A DNA stretch of 64,000 nucleotides from Hyphomicrobiales bacterium (GTDB taxonomy: Bacteria > Pseudomonadota > Alphaproteobacteria > Rhizobiales > Rhizobiaceae): the NCBI GenBank assembly GCA_900472675.1, contig UCJA01000009.1:358551-422550 (forward strand). Reading direction: 5' to 3'. Positions 27,655-37,169 of this stretch are shown piece after piece. Below the pieces are notes generated by a model. The model saw only the letters and a list, made by a program, of their open reading frames with translations, made no database searches and was not told where the DNA came from. Positions within the stretch are counted from its first letter, which is position 1, and every line of letters starts with the position of its first letter. A program made the position numbers and the translations under genes.

Positions 27655-29799
27655 ATGCCCCGCCTTGCAGAACTTGCCGCCTATAGTCCCACCCCAATGA
27701 AGGGGCGTCCGTTGCTCAACAATCAACTTCACAACTCCGCTTCGGCCGGCGAACAGGATCGCCGCGACGGTCAGGCCCGCGGCAACCGCATGCTGGGCAG
27801 AGTTGTTGCCTGCACCGGTTCACGGGCAAAAATCGAGGCAGTTGCGGACCGCGGCGAGACCGACCTGACCGAACTCTGGTCGGTCGGACGGTTGATTTCC
27901 ATCAGCGTCGGCAGCAACCGCGTGGTGGCCCTCTCCTACTCCATGCAGACCGGCGACCAGGATTGGCGCGAAAGCGAGGACAACCGCTTCCACATCGACG
28001 TGGAACTGCTGGGCGAAGTCCGGGTCGGCGAAAACGGGCACGAGGAATTCACCAGCGGCATCACCCGCTACCCCTATCTCGGCGCGATCGCGCACCGCAT
28101 CCGCTCGGCCGACCTCTTGCGCATCTATGACGCCGGCAAGAGCGACACCTGCGTCATCGGCAAGCTCAGCCAGGACGAGAGCATCGACGCCGCCATCCAC
28201 ATCCCCTCCATGCTGTCCAAGCATTTTGCCATCGTTGGCTCCACGGGCGTGGGCAAGTCCACGGCTGTGTCGCTGCTGCTGCACAAGGCCATCGAGGCCG
28301 ACCCGAAGCTTCGCGTGCTCATCCTCGATCCGCACAACGAGTTTGCCGCCGCCTTCCCCGAGCATGCCGTGGTGATCGATACCGATACGCTCGACCTGCC
28401 CTTCTGGCTGATGCGGCTCGAGGAATTTTCGGAAGTCGTCTTTCGCGGTCGTCCGCCCGTCGCCGAAGAACTGGATATACTGCGCGACCTAATTCCCGAC
28501 GCCAAGCGCGCCTTCCGCGGCAGCGATTCGAGCCTGATGCGCCGGGCAACCGAAAAGAGCTCTCTTACCGCCGATACGCCGGTGCCCTATCGCATGGCCG
28601 ACCTGCTGGCGCTGATCGATGAGCGCATCGGCCGCTTGGAAGGGCGTGGTGAAAAGCCTTTTCTTCGCGCACTGAAGATGCGGATCATGTCGGCGATCAA
28701 CGACCCGCGCTACCACTTCATGTTCTCCAACAACACGATCAACGACACGATCATGGAGACCATTGCCCACATCTTCCGCATTCCGGGAGACGATCGACCG
28801 ATCTCGACCTTCCAGCTCGCGGGCATTCCTTCCGAAGTCGTCAATTCCGTCGCCTCCATCCTTTGCCGCATGGCCTTCGAGATTGCGCTCTGGAGCCACG
28901 GCGCCATCCACATGCTGGTGGTCTGCGAGGAGGCGCATCGCTACGTACCGGCGGACCGGGAGAAGGGGTTCTACCCGACCGTTCAGGCGATCTCGCGCAT
29001 CGCCAAGGAAGGCCGCAAATACGGCGTCTCGCTCGGCGTGATCACCCAGCGCCCGGGCGAACTCGACCAGACCATCCTGTCGCAGTGCTCAACCCTGTTC
29101 GCCATGCGCCTGTCCAACGAGAGCGACCAGGAAATCATCAAGTCGGCCATTCCGAATTCGTCGATCTCGACAACCAGCTTCCTGTCATCTATCGGCAACG
29201 GCGAGGCGATCGCTTTCGGCGAAGCGATTTCGGTGCCGATGCGGATGAAATTTGCCCGCGTCGAAAAGCGATACGTGCCAAAGGCGATGGGTGTGGCCGA
29301 CAAGGGGTCAGAGGAAACGCCGGATACCGTGGACCTGCGCACGGTCGTTGCCCGCATGCGCTCCGCAACCGGACCCGATCTCCATCCATACGCGCAGGGC
29401 TACGCCCAGGCGAGCACCGCTGCGGCAGACGCCCCGGCAGCGCAGGACGACCTCACCCGCGAGTACCCGCCCGCAACGACGGCCGAGGTTGATCGCTGGC
29501 GGCGTGAGATGCAGGCGCCGGACCGTCCGGCCGTCGCTCCTGCCACACGCCATCCCACAACGCCTCCGCTGGAGCCCTACCGGGCTGAAATGCTGCCCGG
29601 CGGCACCTTCGGCCGGGATCGCAGCCCTTCGCAGCCGGATCGCCCTGCCAGCCTTCGCAGCGAACGTCCGCTCGAACCCGCACCGACGGCAAGGCCCGGC
29701 GAGTATGCCGCCCGGCCGAACCCGCTGCTGCGACGGGAAGGCTCGCTGCGCGACAGCCTTCTCAAGAAACCCCTGACCAGCCTCTACGAAAAGGACTGA
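27655..29799 (+). CDS. HerA-like hexameric ATPase (DUF87)
   Basis: The 714-residue protein has a HAS-barrel-like N-terminus (GRVVACTGSRAKIEAVADRG), a FtsK/HerA ATPase core with Walker A GSTGVGKS at residues 195-202 and Walker B HMLVVCEEAHRY, and VITQRPGELDQTILSQC. The C-terminal 130 residues are proline-rich and look disordered. HerA-type pumps translocate DNA, usually with a NurA nuclease, but none is next to it here. This family is common as a single core gene in Rhizobiales. The start may be internal (codons 15 or 46) because the first 45 residues are low-complexity. Confidence 0.85.
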   Translation: MPRLAELAAYSPTPMKGRPLLNNQLHNSASAGEQDRRDGQARGNRMLGRVVACTGSRAKIEAVADRGETDLTELWSVGRLISISVGSNRVVALSYSMQTGDQDWRESEDNRFHIDVELLGEVRVGENGHEEFTSGITRYPYLGAIAHRIRSADLLRIYDAGKSDTCVIGKLSQDESIDAAIHIPSMLSKHFAIVGSTGVGKSTAVSLLLHKAIEADPKLRVLILDPHNEFAAAFPEHAVVIDTDTLDLPFWLMRLEEFSEVVFRGRPPVAEELDILRDLIPDAKRAFRGSDSSLMRRATEKSSLTADTPVPYRMADLLALIDERIGRLEGRGEKPFLRALKMRIMSAINDPRYHFMFSNNTINDTIMETIAHIFRIPGDDRPISTFQLAGIPSEVVNSVASILCRMAFEIALWSHGAIHMLVVCEEAHRYVPADREKGFYPTVQAISRIAKEGRKYGVSLGVITQRPGELDQTILSQCSTLFAMRLSNESDQEIIKSAIPNSSISTTSFLSSIGNGEAIAFGEAISVPMRMKFARVEKRYVPKAMGVADKGSEETPDTVDLRTVVARMRSATGPDLHPYAQGYAQASTAAADAPAAQDDLTREYPPATTAEVDRWRREMQAPDRPAVAPATRHPTTPPLEPYRAEMLPGGTFGRDRSPSQPDRPASLRSERPLEPAPTARPGEYAARPNPLLRREGSLRDSLLKKPLTSLYEKD

Positions 29800-29818
29800 T
29801 CGGCCGCGCTTCGGTCGC

Positions 29819-30712
29819 TCAGGAGGAGAGACGCTCCCATGTCTCGTCCAGCTGGTTGCGGAACCAGGTCATCTGCCGCTTGGCATATTGCCGCGTCTGG
29901 GCCGATGCGCGCTCAATGACCTGTGCTCGGCTCATAGCGCCGGAGAGCATCTCGCCGATCTCGCGCACGCCGATCGCCTTCATCACCGGCAGGTCCGGCA
30001 GCGGATCAGCAGCCAGAAGCCGCTGCACCTCCTCGACGGCCCCCTCGTCCAGCATCTGCGCAAACCGCCGGTTGATCCGTTCGGCGAGCACCTGCCGGTC
30101 CGGTAGAACCACCAGCTTGCGGGCGCGGCTGGGGTCGATCAGCATCGGCCCTTTGCTGTCCTGGAAGGTGCTGATAGAGCGACCCGTTTCTTCTAGAACC
30201 TCGAGCGCCCGCACGATGCGCTGACCGTCGTTCGGCTTCAGCCCGCCCGCAACCGGCGCATCCAGGCTTGAGAGTTCCGCATGCAGGGCCTCTGGCCCCT
30301 CCTCCTTGAGGCGCAGCCGCACCCGGCAGCGGATCTCCTGGGAGATTTCCGGCATGTCTGACAGGCCGCCGGCCAGCGCCCGGAAGTAAAGCCCGGTGCC
30401 GCCGACAAACACCGGACGCTTGCCCGCAGCCCTCACCTCGTCCAACAGAGGCATCACATCACGCGACCATTCGCCCGTGGAGTAGGCTCGCAGCGCGCTC
30501 ACATGACCGTAGAGCCGGTGCGGCACACCCTGCATGTCGGAGTCCGCCGGGCGCGCCGTCAGCACGCGGAGCGTGTCGTAGACCTGCATGCTGTCGGCGT
30601 TGATCACCACCCCGTCGACCTCCTGCGCCAGCCGCAAGGCAAGCGCCGACTTGCCGCTGGCAGTCGGGCCGGTTATCAGGATCGCATCGATGTTTTCGTC
30701 AGGGTTCGTCAT
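29819..30712 (-). CDS. miaA: tRNA dimethylallyltransferase
   Basis: The 297-residue enzyme transfers a dimethylallyl group to A37 of tRNAs reading UNN codons. It has the P-loop TGPTASGKSALALRLAQ, INADSMQVYDTLRVLTARP, GTGLYFRALAGGLSDMP and the C-terminal TRQYAKRQMTWFRNQ. Its ATG at 30712 directly abuts the ATG of the divergent serB at 30713, so no bases separate the two start codons. An alternative ATG at 30742 would overlap serB. Confidence 0.95.
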   Translation of the reverse strand: MTNPDENIDAILITGPTASGKSALALRLAQEVDGVVINADSMQVYDTLRVLTARPADSDMQGVPHRLYGHVSALRAYSTGEWSRDVMPLLDEVRAAGKRPVFVGGTGLYFRALAGGLSDMPEISQEIRCRVRLRLKEEGPEALHAELSSLDAPVAGGLKPNDGQRIVRALEVLEETGRSISTFQDSKGPMLIDPSRARKLVVLPDRQVLAERINRRFAQMLDEGAVEEVQRLLAADPLPDLPVMKAIGVREIGEMLSGAMSRAQVIERASAQTRQYAKRQMTWFRNQLDETWERLSS

Positions 30713-31603
30713 ATGGCTTTCGTTGCCACGCTTATTGCTCATCCGTCAAATCCGGTTCTCACGCAGGCGCTGGGTGAGCAGGCGGCGCAGAGTGTCAACG
30801 CCGCCGGGCTCTACTGGCTGGCGGACGGTATTGCCTGCGATATCGCCCTGCGCGACGATGCGGATCTCGACGCGGTAGAAGCCGCTCTCCGGGCTGCCAT
30901 CGGCACCAATCCCATCGATCTTGTGCTGCAGGAGGCCGAAAGCCGACGCAAGCAGTTTCTCATCGCCGACATGGATTCCACTATGATCGGCCAGGAATGC
31001 ATCGACGAACTGGCCGATGTGGTCGGGCTGAAGGAGCAGGTCTCCGCCATCACCGCCCGCGCCATGAACGGCGAGATTGCCTTCGAGCCAGCCCTGCGGG
31101 AGCGGGTCGCGCTGCTGAAGGGCCTGCCCGTCAGCGTCGTCGATGACGTAATTTCCAGGCGCATCACGCTGACCTCCGGCGGACCGCAGCTAATTGCCAC
31201 CATGAAGGCTCGTGGCTTCTACACCGCCCTCGTCTCGGGCGGGTTCACCGTCTTCACCCAGAAGATCGCGGCCACTCTCGGCTTTGACGAGAACCGGGCC
31301 AACATTCTCTTGGAAAAGGACGGTTTTCTGACCGGCGAGGTGGCCGAACCCATACTCGGCAAGCAGGCCAAGGTGGATGCCCTGCTGGAGATCGCCACTC
31401 GTATCGGTATTGCACCGGAGGATGTTATGGCGGTCGGCGACGGCGCCAACGATCTCGGCATGCTCGGCATATCCGGCTCGGGCGTGGCGCTGCACGCCAA
31501 GCCCATGGTCGCGGCACAGGCGCGGATGCGCATCGACCATGGCGACCTGACCGCCCTTCTCTACATCCAGGGCTACCGTCGGACGGACTTCGTCACGCCA
31601 TGA
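30713..31603 (+). CDS. serB: Phosphoserine phosphatase
   Basis: The 296-residue HAD-family enzyme makes L-serine from O-phosphoserine. An N-terminal ACT-like region (about residues 1-75) precedes the HAD motifs: I in FLIADMDSTMIGQECIDELA, II in TALVSGGFTVFTQKIA, and III/IV in VMAVGDGANDLGMLGISGSG. The divergent start codon of miaA is immediately adjacent, so both promoters must lie within the opposite gene. It overlaps the following GNAT gene by four bases (ATGA). Confidence 0.95.
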   Translation: MAFVATLIAHPSNPVLTQALGEQAAQSVNAAGLYWLADGIACDIALRDDADLDAVEAALRAAIGTNPIDLVLQEAESRRKQFLIADMDSTMIGQECIDELADVVGLKEQVSAITARAMNGEIAFEPALRERVALLKGLPVSVVDDVISRRITLTSGGPQLIATMKARGFYTALVSGGFTVFTQKIAATLGFDENRANILLEKDGFLTGEVAEPILGKQAKVDALLEIATRIGIAPEDVMAVGDGANDLGMLGISGSGVALHAKPMVAAQARMRIDHGDLTALLYIQGYRRTDFVTP

Positions 31604-32193
31604 AGGACCGGACGATCATCGTTGAAACGCCACGGCTTGTGCTGCGCCATTGGCTGGCCTCCGACCGCGACCTCTTCCGCGAGATCAATGCCGATCCGAA
31701 GGTCATGGAGTTCTTCGCGTTTCGCCGCACGCACGAAGAGGCGGACGCCTTCCTCGGGCGACTGAACGGAATGATCAACGACAATGGCATGGGTTTCTAT
31801 GCGGTGGAGCTAAAGGCAAGCCACGAGCCTATCGGCTTCTGCGGCCTCTCCTACGCCAACATGCCGGGCATCTTTCCCGACCAGGCCGTGGAGATCGGCT
31901 GGCGTCTCGCCACCCGCTTCTGGGGCAAGGGTTACGCCAGCGAAGCGGCCCGGGCCCTGCTCGACTACGCATTCAGCGAAAAGAAGATCGAGGCCGTCGT
32001 ATCCTTTGCCGTCGCGGAAAACCACCGCTCGACCGCTGTCATGAAACGGCTCGGCATGCACCGGGTGCCGACCCTGGATTTCGACCACCCGCGGGTCCCG
32101 GATAGCCATCCGCAGCTGAAACCGCATGTGGTCTACGCGGTCACGGCCGACGAATGGAACCGGCAGGCTGCAACCGGCAGCCGGCCGGCCTAG
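31600..32193 (+). CDS. GNAT acetyltransferase, RimJ/RimL type
   Basis: The 197-residue protein starts TIIVETPRLVLRHWLASDRD, typical of RimJ/RimL-like N-acetyltransferases, and has the acetyl-CoA region EIGWRLATRFWGKGYASEAA and VAENHRSTAVMKRLGM. It probably acetylates an amino group on a small molecule or protein; the target is unknown. The ATGA overlap with serB indicates coupled translation. It ends four bases from the convergent degP. Confidence 0.9.
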   Translation: MKDRTIIVETPRLVLRHWLASDRDLFREINADPKVMEFFAFRRTHEEADAFLGRLNGMINDNGMGFYAVELKASHEPIGFCGLSYANMPGIFPDQAVEIGWRLATRFWGKGYASEAARALLDYAFSEKKIEAVVSFAVAENHRSTAVMKRLGMHRVPTLDFDHPRVPDSHPQLKPHVVYAVTADEWNRQAATGSRPA

Positions 32194-32197
32194 CGCC

Positions 32198-33886
32198 CTA
32201 CTCGAGCGGCAGCGCCACGAAGCGCAGGTTGCCGGTCTTGTCGGCGATCATCACATGCGCGTTGCGACGGCCTTCCGTCTTGAGGGCTTCCATCTTCTCG
32301 CTGACCTCACCCGGGTTCTCGACGAAATCCTGGGCAACCTCGACAATTACCTCGCCGGGCTTCAGCCCCTTCTCGGAGGCCACGGATCCCGCGTCCACCT
32401 TGGTGATCACCACGCCCTCGACGCTTTCGGCGATCCCGAAGGTCTTGCGCTGTTCGTCACCGAGCGTCGCAATCGTCATCCCGAACAGCGTCGCCGGCTC
32501 CTGGCTCGTCTGGTCCTGGTCGTCCGGTGCGCCGCCCTTGTCGCCGGGTGCCGCGCCGCCGCCGTCCGGAGTATCCGGCTGGTCGTCGTCCTTGGCATCG
32601 GCGGTATCTTCGAGCTTACCCAGCGTCACCTTGACGGTCTGCTGCTTGCCCTCACGCATGATCACCACGTCCACGGCCTTGCCGACCGGGCTTTCCGCCA
32701 CGATTCTGGGCAGGTCCCGCATCTCGTTGATCGGCTGGCCGTCGAAGCTCAGGACCACGTCACCGGCTTTGATCTCGCCGCTTTTGATGGGGCCACTGTC
32801 GACGACGCCCGACACCAGCGCGCCGCGCGTCCGGTCAAGGCCAAGGCTCGCGGCCACGTCGTCGGTCACCGGCTGGATGCGTACGCCAAGCCATCCGCGA
32901 CGCGTTTCGCCGAACTCGATCAGCTGGTGAACCACGTTTTCCGCGATCTCGGTCGGAACGGCAAAGCCGATCCCGATCGACCCACCCGATGGCGAAATGA
33001 TTGCCGTGTTGATGCCGATCACCTCGCCGCGCATGTTAAACAGCGGGCCGCCGGAGTTGCCCTTGTTGATCGCCGCATCGGTCTGGATAAAATTGTCATA
33101 GGGGCCGGCATTGATGTTGCGGCCGCGTGCCGAAATGATGCCAAGCGTCACCGAGCCGCCAAGACCGAAGGGATTGCCGATCGCCATCACCCAGTCGCCG
33201 ATTCGCATCTGGCGCGAATTGCCGAACGGTACAGATTTCAGCGGCGCCTTGGGCTCGACCTTCAGAACCGAAAGATCGGTCTTGGTATCCGTGCCGACCA
33301 GTCTTGCCTTCAGCTTAGTGCCATTCGGGAAGATGACTTCGATGTCGTCGGCACCCTCGATAACGTGGTTGTTGGTGACGACGAACCCGCTCTTGTCGAT
33401 CACGAAACCTGATCCGAGCGACGAGACCTTCTGGTTCTTGCCCTGGTTGCTCTTGTCGTCGAAAAATTCGTCGAAAAACTCCTCAAACGGCGATCCCTGC
33501 TGGATCTGCGGCTGCGGACCTGCGCCCTCGTCCTTGACGCTCTGCGAGGTCGAGATGTTGACCACTGCGTCGAGCAGCCCTTCCGCAAGGTCCGACACGG
33601 ACGACGGACCTGCAGGAACCGCGGCAGCCGGGGCGGGTGGCGCGGCAAGCGTCGATGGGGTCGTCGGCGGTGCCGGCAGCATGCCACCCGGGCTGGTCGC
33701 CTCGGGTGCAACCGGTGCCGGAGCGGCAGCTCCTGGATTTGGAGGAGCCGGAGCCGCTGGACCCGGGAGCGCCGGTGCAGGCGTTGCAGGCGCCTGTGCA
33801 AGGGCATGCAAGGGAGCGCCAAGCAGGGAAAGTGTCGTTCCGACGGCAACCGCGCGCTTGAAGGACGATAGGGTGGAACGGGCCAT
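32198..33886 (-). CDS. degP: Periplasmic Do-type serine protease/chaperone
   Basis: The 562-residue HtrA family protein has a signal peptide (MARSTLSSFKRAVAVGTTLS, then LLGAPLHALAQA), a Pro/Ala-rich linker of about 70 residues, a trypsin-like domain and two PDZ domains. The triad is visible: His in VVTNNHVIEGADD, Asp in TDTKTDLSVLKVE and Ser in INKGNSGGPLFNMRG. The PDZ domains start near RGWLGVRIQPV and at GVVITKVDAGSVASEKGL, with an acidic Asp/Gly-rich insert before the second. It degrades or refolds damaged envelope proteins. It lies downstream of hflKC, a conserved order in rhizobia. The ATG at 33886 precedes the signal peptide. Confidence 0.93.
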   Translation of the reverse strand: MARSTLSSFKRAVAVGTTLSLLGAPLHALAQAPATPAPALPGPAAPAPPNPGAAAPAPVAPEATSPGGMLPAPPTTPSTLAAPPAPAAAVPAGPSSVSDLAEGLLDAVVNISTSQSVKDEGAGPQPQIQQGSPFEEFFDEFFDDKSNQGKNQKVSSLGSGFVIDKSGFVVTNNHVIEGADDIEVIFPNGTKLKARLVGTDTKTDLSVLKVEPKAPLKSVPFGNSRQMRIGDWVMAIGNPFGLGGSVTLGIISARGRNINAGPYDNFIQTDAAINKGNSGGPLFNMRGEVIGINTAIISPSGGSIGIGFAVPTEIAENVVHQLIEFGETRRGWLGVRIQPVTDDVAASLGLDRTRGALVSGVVDSGPIKSGEIKAGDVVLSFDGQPINEMRDLPRIVAESPVGKAVDVVIMREGKQQTVKVTLGKLEDTADAKDDDQPDTPDGGGAAPGDKGGAPDDQDQTSQEPATLFGMTIATLGDEQRKTFGIAESVEGVVITKVDAGSVASEKGLKPGEVIVEVAQDFVENPGEVSEKMEALKTEGRRNAHVMIADKTGNLRFVALPLE

Positions 33887-34073
33887 GTGGCATCCTCGCT
33901 TATCGATGATCAGACTACCGGACGTCGCCGCACCGGCTTTCATGGCACTTGAGCCGCGGAATCAGGCGGAGTTTCGACAGCCAGCCTATGTGGCCATGCT
34001 CGCGGGCAAAATGCTCTTGCCCATGAGGCAGATGAAGCGGCCGAAGCCGCTCCATCCTGTTCGATAGATCCTG

Positions 34074-35054
34074 TTACTGACCCGCGGGCGCCGGAGTGGC
34101 CGCAGGCGCAGCGCCGGGAGCAGGCGTAGCTGCCGCCCCGGGGCCAGGCGTCGGCGCAGGAGACGTCGGTGCCGCCCCGTCTGCCGAGCGGAAGAACCGG
34201 AAGAACTCCGAGTCCGGCGAAAGCACCAGGGTCGTACCGCTGTCTGCCAGCGACGACACATAGGCTCGCATCGAGCGATAGAACTCGAAGAAGGCAGGAT
34301 CCCGCTGGAAGGCACCGGCAAAGATCTTGTTCCGCTCCGCATCGCCCTGACCACGCAGGATTTCCGAATCGCGCTGCGCTTCCGAAACGATCTCCACCAC
34401 CTGGCGGTCGGCGATAGCCCGCCGACGCTGGCCGGCTTCGTTACCACGGGCACGGATCAGTTCGGCTTCCGCAAGACGTTCCGCCTTCATGCGCTGGAAG
34501 GTCTGACCGGAGACTTCCTGCGTGAGGTCTGTGCGACGGATCCGAACGTCACGGATGTTCAGGCCGAGGCTTTCGCCAGCCGCGTTCAGATCCGAGCGCA
34601 CTTCCTGCATCATGGACGCACGTTCGTTCGACAGAGCCGAATCGAAGTTGCGCAGACCGTAGACCCGGCGAAGAGCCGCATCGAGACGCGTGCGAAGGCG
34701 GGACTCGGCCGATTCACGGTCGCCGGAGACCGTTTCACGGAAACGCCGCGGATCGTCGATCGAGTAGACCACGAAGGCGTCGACCTCGTAAAATGCACCG
34801 CCGCGGACCTGGACGCGGATATTGTCCAAGTCGAACCGCAGCGCGCGGTCTTCCACGTACTGGACGCGGTCGGCGTCCATGAAGCCGAAAGGCAGCTTGA
34901 AATAGATGCCCGGCTCGCGCTTGACGTCCTGGATCTCACCGAAGCGGACGACGATCGCCTGCTCCCTCTCGTTGACCACGAAGACGGACGAGTAGACGAG
35001 GAACAGCAGGACCGCGAAGGCGATCAGGAATGCGGGGAGACGATTCGAGTTCAT
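34074..35054 (-). CDS. hflC: HflC, FtsH-modulating SPFH/prohibitin protein
   Basis: The 326-residue inner-membrane protein has one N-terminal membrane anchor (LPAFLIAFAVLLFLVYSSVF), an SPFH/prohibitin domain (VNEREQAIVVRFGEIQDVKR) and a long coiled-coil ending in ARGNEAGQRRRAIADRQVVE. With HflK it forms a cage around the FtsH protease. The last 35 residues are Ala/Pro-rich. It overlaps hflK by four bases (ATGA), so the two are translationally coupled. Confidence 0.95.
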   Translation of the reverse strand: MNSNRLPAFLIAFAVLLFLVYSSVFVVNEREQAIVVRFGEIQDVKREPGIYFKLPFGFMDADRVQYVEDRALRFDLDNIRVQVRGGAFYEVDAFVVYSIDDPRRFRETVSGDRESAESRLRTRLDAALRRVYGLRNFDSALSNERASMMQEVRSDLNAAGESLGLNIRDVRIRRTDLTQEVSGQTFQRMKAERLAEAELIRARGNEAGQRRRAIADRQVVEIVSEAQRDSEILRGQGDAERNKIFAGAFQRDPAFFEFYRSMRAYVSSLADSGTTLVLSPDSEFFRFFRSADGAAPTSPAPTPGPGAAATPAPGAAPAATPAPAGQ

Positions 35055-36181
35055 CGGATTGCCCCCTGCGTCAGGCCGGGTTGCGCCTTGTTGATCTCAT
35101 TAAGCGGAAGATAGGGAACCACGCCTTCCTTTCCGTCGAGAATGATCTTGTTGGAATTCTTCAATACGGCTTCCATGGTTTCCAGGAAGAGACGGCGCCG
35201 GGTAACGTCCGGAGCGGTGGCATATTGCTCCTGGATGGAGATGAAGCGCTGTGCCTCACCTTGCGCTTCGTTCACGACGCGATCCTTGTAGGCGGACGCT
35301 TCTTCGCGAACCTGGGCGCCCTGGCCGCGGGCCTGTCCGAGCTTCTGGTTGGCATACTGGTTGGCTTCCTCGAGGAAGCGGTCTTCGTCCTGCTCAGCGC
35401 GCTGAACTTCTTCGAAGGCGTCGGCCACTTCGCGTGGCGGTGCAGCATCTTCGATCGGCACGGCATTGATGGAAATGCCCGAGCCGTAGGTATCCATCGT
35501 GCCCTGGATGATGTTGCGGACTTCGGAAGACACGCTTTCGCGGTTATCGCGGAAAATGTCCTGTGCAGGACGACGTCCTACGATTTCGCGCATCGCGCTT
35601 TCAGCCACTTGCTGCAGGGTAGCGGCCGGCGTTTCCAAGTTAAAGAGGTAGGCCTTGGGATCGCTGACTGTAAACAGAACCGAGAACTGCACATTGACGA
35701 TGTTCTGGTCGCCCGTCAGCATCCAGCCGGCATTCGAATTCGAGCCCCGGGGAGCACCGACATTCTGCTGCTGCTCGGTCACCTTCACGATTTCGACCGA
35801 TTCGAAGGGCCACAGATGGAAGTGAAGACCGGGCATGGCGATCTCTTCCTTCGGCCGTCCAAATCGCAGCTCGACACCGCGCTCGTCTGGCTGAACCGTA
35901 TAGATCGACTGAAACAGCAGGAAAGCCCCAACCAGAACGAGAACGATCAGAGAGGCACCGCCGTTGAAGCCGCCGGGCATGAAGCTGCGCAGGCGATCCT
36001 GGCTGCGACGGATCAGGTCTTCCAGGTCCGGCGGGCCACCGTTGCCACCACCGTTTCCTCGGGGCCGGTTCGGTCCCTGCCCCCATGGGCCCTGGTTATT
36101 ACCGCCGCCGCCGCCGCTACCGCCGCTTCCACCGCTGCCGCCCCAAGGGCCACCGCCGCCATTCTGATTGCTCCAGGGCAT
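35051..36181 (-). CDS. hflK: HflK, FtsH-modulating SPFH/prohibitin protein
   Basis: The 376-residue partner of HflC. A Gly/Asn/Pro-rich cytoplasmic N-terminus (about 45 residues) precedes one membrane segment (GGASLIVLVLVGAFLLFQSI), the SPFH domain (VQPDERGVELRFGRPKEEIA) and a coiled coil (ALVQAP-like repeats near QYANQKLGQARGQGAQVREE). It forms a hetero-oligomer with HflC around FtsH. The ATG at 36181 (MPWSNQN) is the family start; the frame extends upstream without homology. The folA gene lies 134 bases upstream. Confidence 0.95.
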   Translation of the reverse strand: MPWSNQNGGGGPWGGSGGSGGSGGGGGNNQGPWGQGPNRPRGNGGGNGGPPDLEDLIRRSQDRLRSFMPGGFNGGASLIVLVLVGAFLLFQSIYTVQPDERGVELRFGRPKEEIAMPGLHFHLWPFESVEIVKVTEQQQNVGAPRGSNSNAGWMLTGDQNIVNVQFSVLFTVSDPKAYLFNLETPAATLQQVAESAMREIVGRRPAQDIFRDNRESVSSEVRNIIQGTMDTYGSGISINAVPIEDAAPPREVADAFEEVQRAEQDEDRFLEEANQYANQKLGQARGQGAQVREEASAYKDRVVNEAQGEAQRFISIQEQYATAPDVTRRRLFLETMEAVLKNSNKIILDGKEGVVPYLPLNEINKAQPGLTQGAIR

Positions 36182-36315
36182 TAAAACCTCATTGTTATTG
36201 CCACTCCCGCGCCGACCGTCCTTGTTCCAGACCCCCGGCCTTGCCGTTATAGGTATCAGCGCAGACGCTTTCAACGCGCGCTCAATAACTTCCAAGTGTT
36301 TGGTCACCAAATGGC

Positions 36316-36843
36316 TCAGTTTGTCGCGGTGCGACGGGTGTAGAGCACGAAACGAGTCGGATAAGTGTCTTGTTCGCCCGCAGCGTAAGCCGTTTCCGAA
36401 CCCTTTTCGAAAACCTTTGGGTCGATCTCGGGGAAGAAAGTATCGCCGTCGGCGATCTCGGCGTCCACATGCGTCACGTAGAGGCGGTCGGCTCGGTCGA
36501 TGGCCTGGGCGTAGATCTCACCACCGCCGAGAATACCCACTTCCTCGGCCTTGGTCTCTGCAGCGATTGCCTGCGCAAGCGCCAGAGCTTCATCCAGGGA
36601 AGCGGCAACCTGTGCCCCTTCCACTTCAAAGTCTTCGCTGCGCGAGACAACCACATGCGGACGACCGGGCAGCGGCTTGCCGCCAAACGACAGCAGCGTC
36701 TTGCGCCCGACGATCATGGGCTTGCCAAGAGTCATGGCCTTGAAGCGCTTTAAATCTGTTGCGAGGCGCCAGGGCATGCCACCATCGCGACCGATGACGC
36801 GGTTGCGCGACATGGCCACGAAGATTGCGACCGGCACCGTCAT
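36316..36843 (-). CDS. folA: Dihydrofolate reductase
   Basis: The 175-residue enzyme reduces dihydrofolate to tetrahydrofolate with NADPH. It has the family motifs IFVAMSRNRVIGRDGGMPWR, TLGKPMIVGRKTLLSFGGKP, EVGILGGGEIYAQAI and the Asp near residue 29 in ATDLKRFK. It overlaps the 3' end of the thyA fragment by an ATGA, the normal thyA-folA coupling. With thyA truncated upstream, folA now depends on a promoter in the thyA remnant or in the inserted element. Confidence 0.95.
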   Translation of the reverse strand: MTVPVAIFVAMSRNRVIGRDGGMPWRLATDLKRFKAMTLGKPMIVGRKTLLSFGGKPLPGRPHVVVSRSEDFEVEGAQVAASLDEALALAQAIAAETKAEEVGILGGGEIYAQAIDRADRLYVTHVDAEIADGDTFFPEIDPKVFEKGSETAYAAGEQDTYPTRFVLYTRRTATN

Positions 36844-37169
36844 CAGACAGCCACCGCCGCCTTGATATGTGCATCCGCCTCATAGCCTTCGAGCTCGAAA
36901 TCCTCGAACCGGAAGGCGAAGATGTCCCTGACCTCGGGGTTGATCCGCATGGTCGGCAGGGCCTTCGGCGTACGCGTCAGCTGCAGCGTCGCCTGCTCGA
37001 AGTGGTCAGAGTAGATGTGCGTGTCGCCAAGCGTGTGGATGAATTCGCCAGGCTTCAGCCCAACTACCTGCGCCACCATCATCGTCAGCAGCGCATAGGA
37101 GGCGATGTTGAATGGTTTTCCGACGTCGCTGATTTTTGACATTGTTCGGTACACTAAAGCTTTCTCCAT
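36843..37169 (-). pseudogene. thyA: thyA 3' remnant (thymidylate synthase C-terminal third)
   Basis: From [20 protein letters not shown] to the end [15 protein letters not shown] the sequence is the last 95 or so residues of thymidylate synthase, including the dUMP-binding Asn of PFNIASY. The preceding 170 residues, with the catalytic cysteine, are absent. Homology stops near 37115-37125 ([11 protein letters not shown] replaces the usual DVFLGVPFN), and the first codons come from foreign sequence. The remnant cannot be an active enzyme. Everything to the right looks like inserted DNA, so thyA is the island's insertion point. The rest of thyA is not in the window. Confidence 0.85.

Noticed and set aside
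34035..34054. Hairpin between hflC and degP as a terminator
   Set aside because: The stem is good but no T-run follows, and the genes are expected to be co-transcribed.
36060..36170. GCC/GGN repeat tract in hflK as a genomic repeat
   Set aside because: It encodes the normal Gly-rich N-terminus of HflK.
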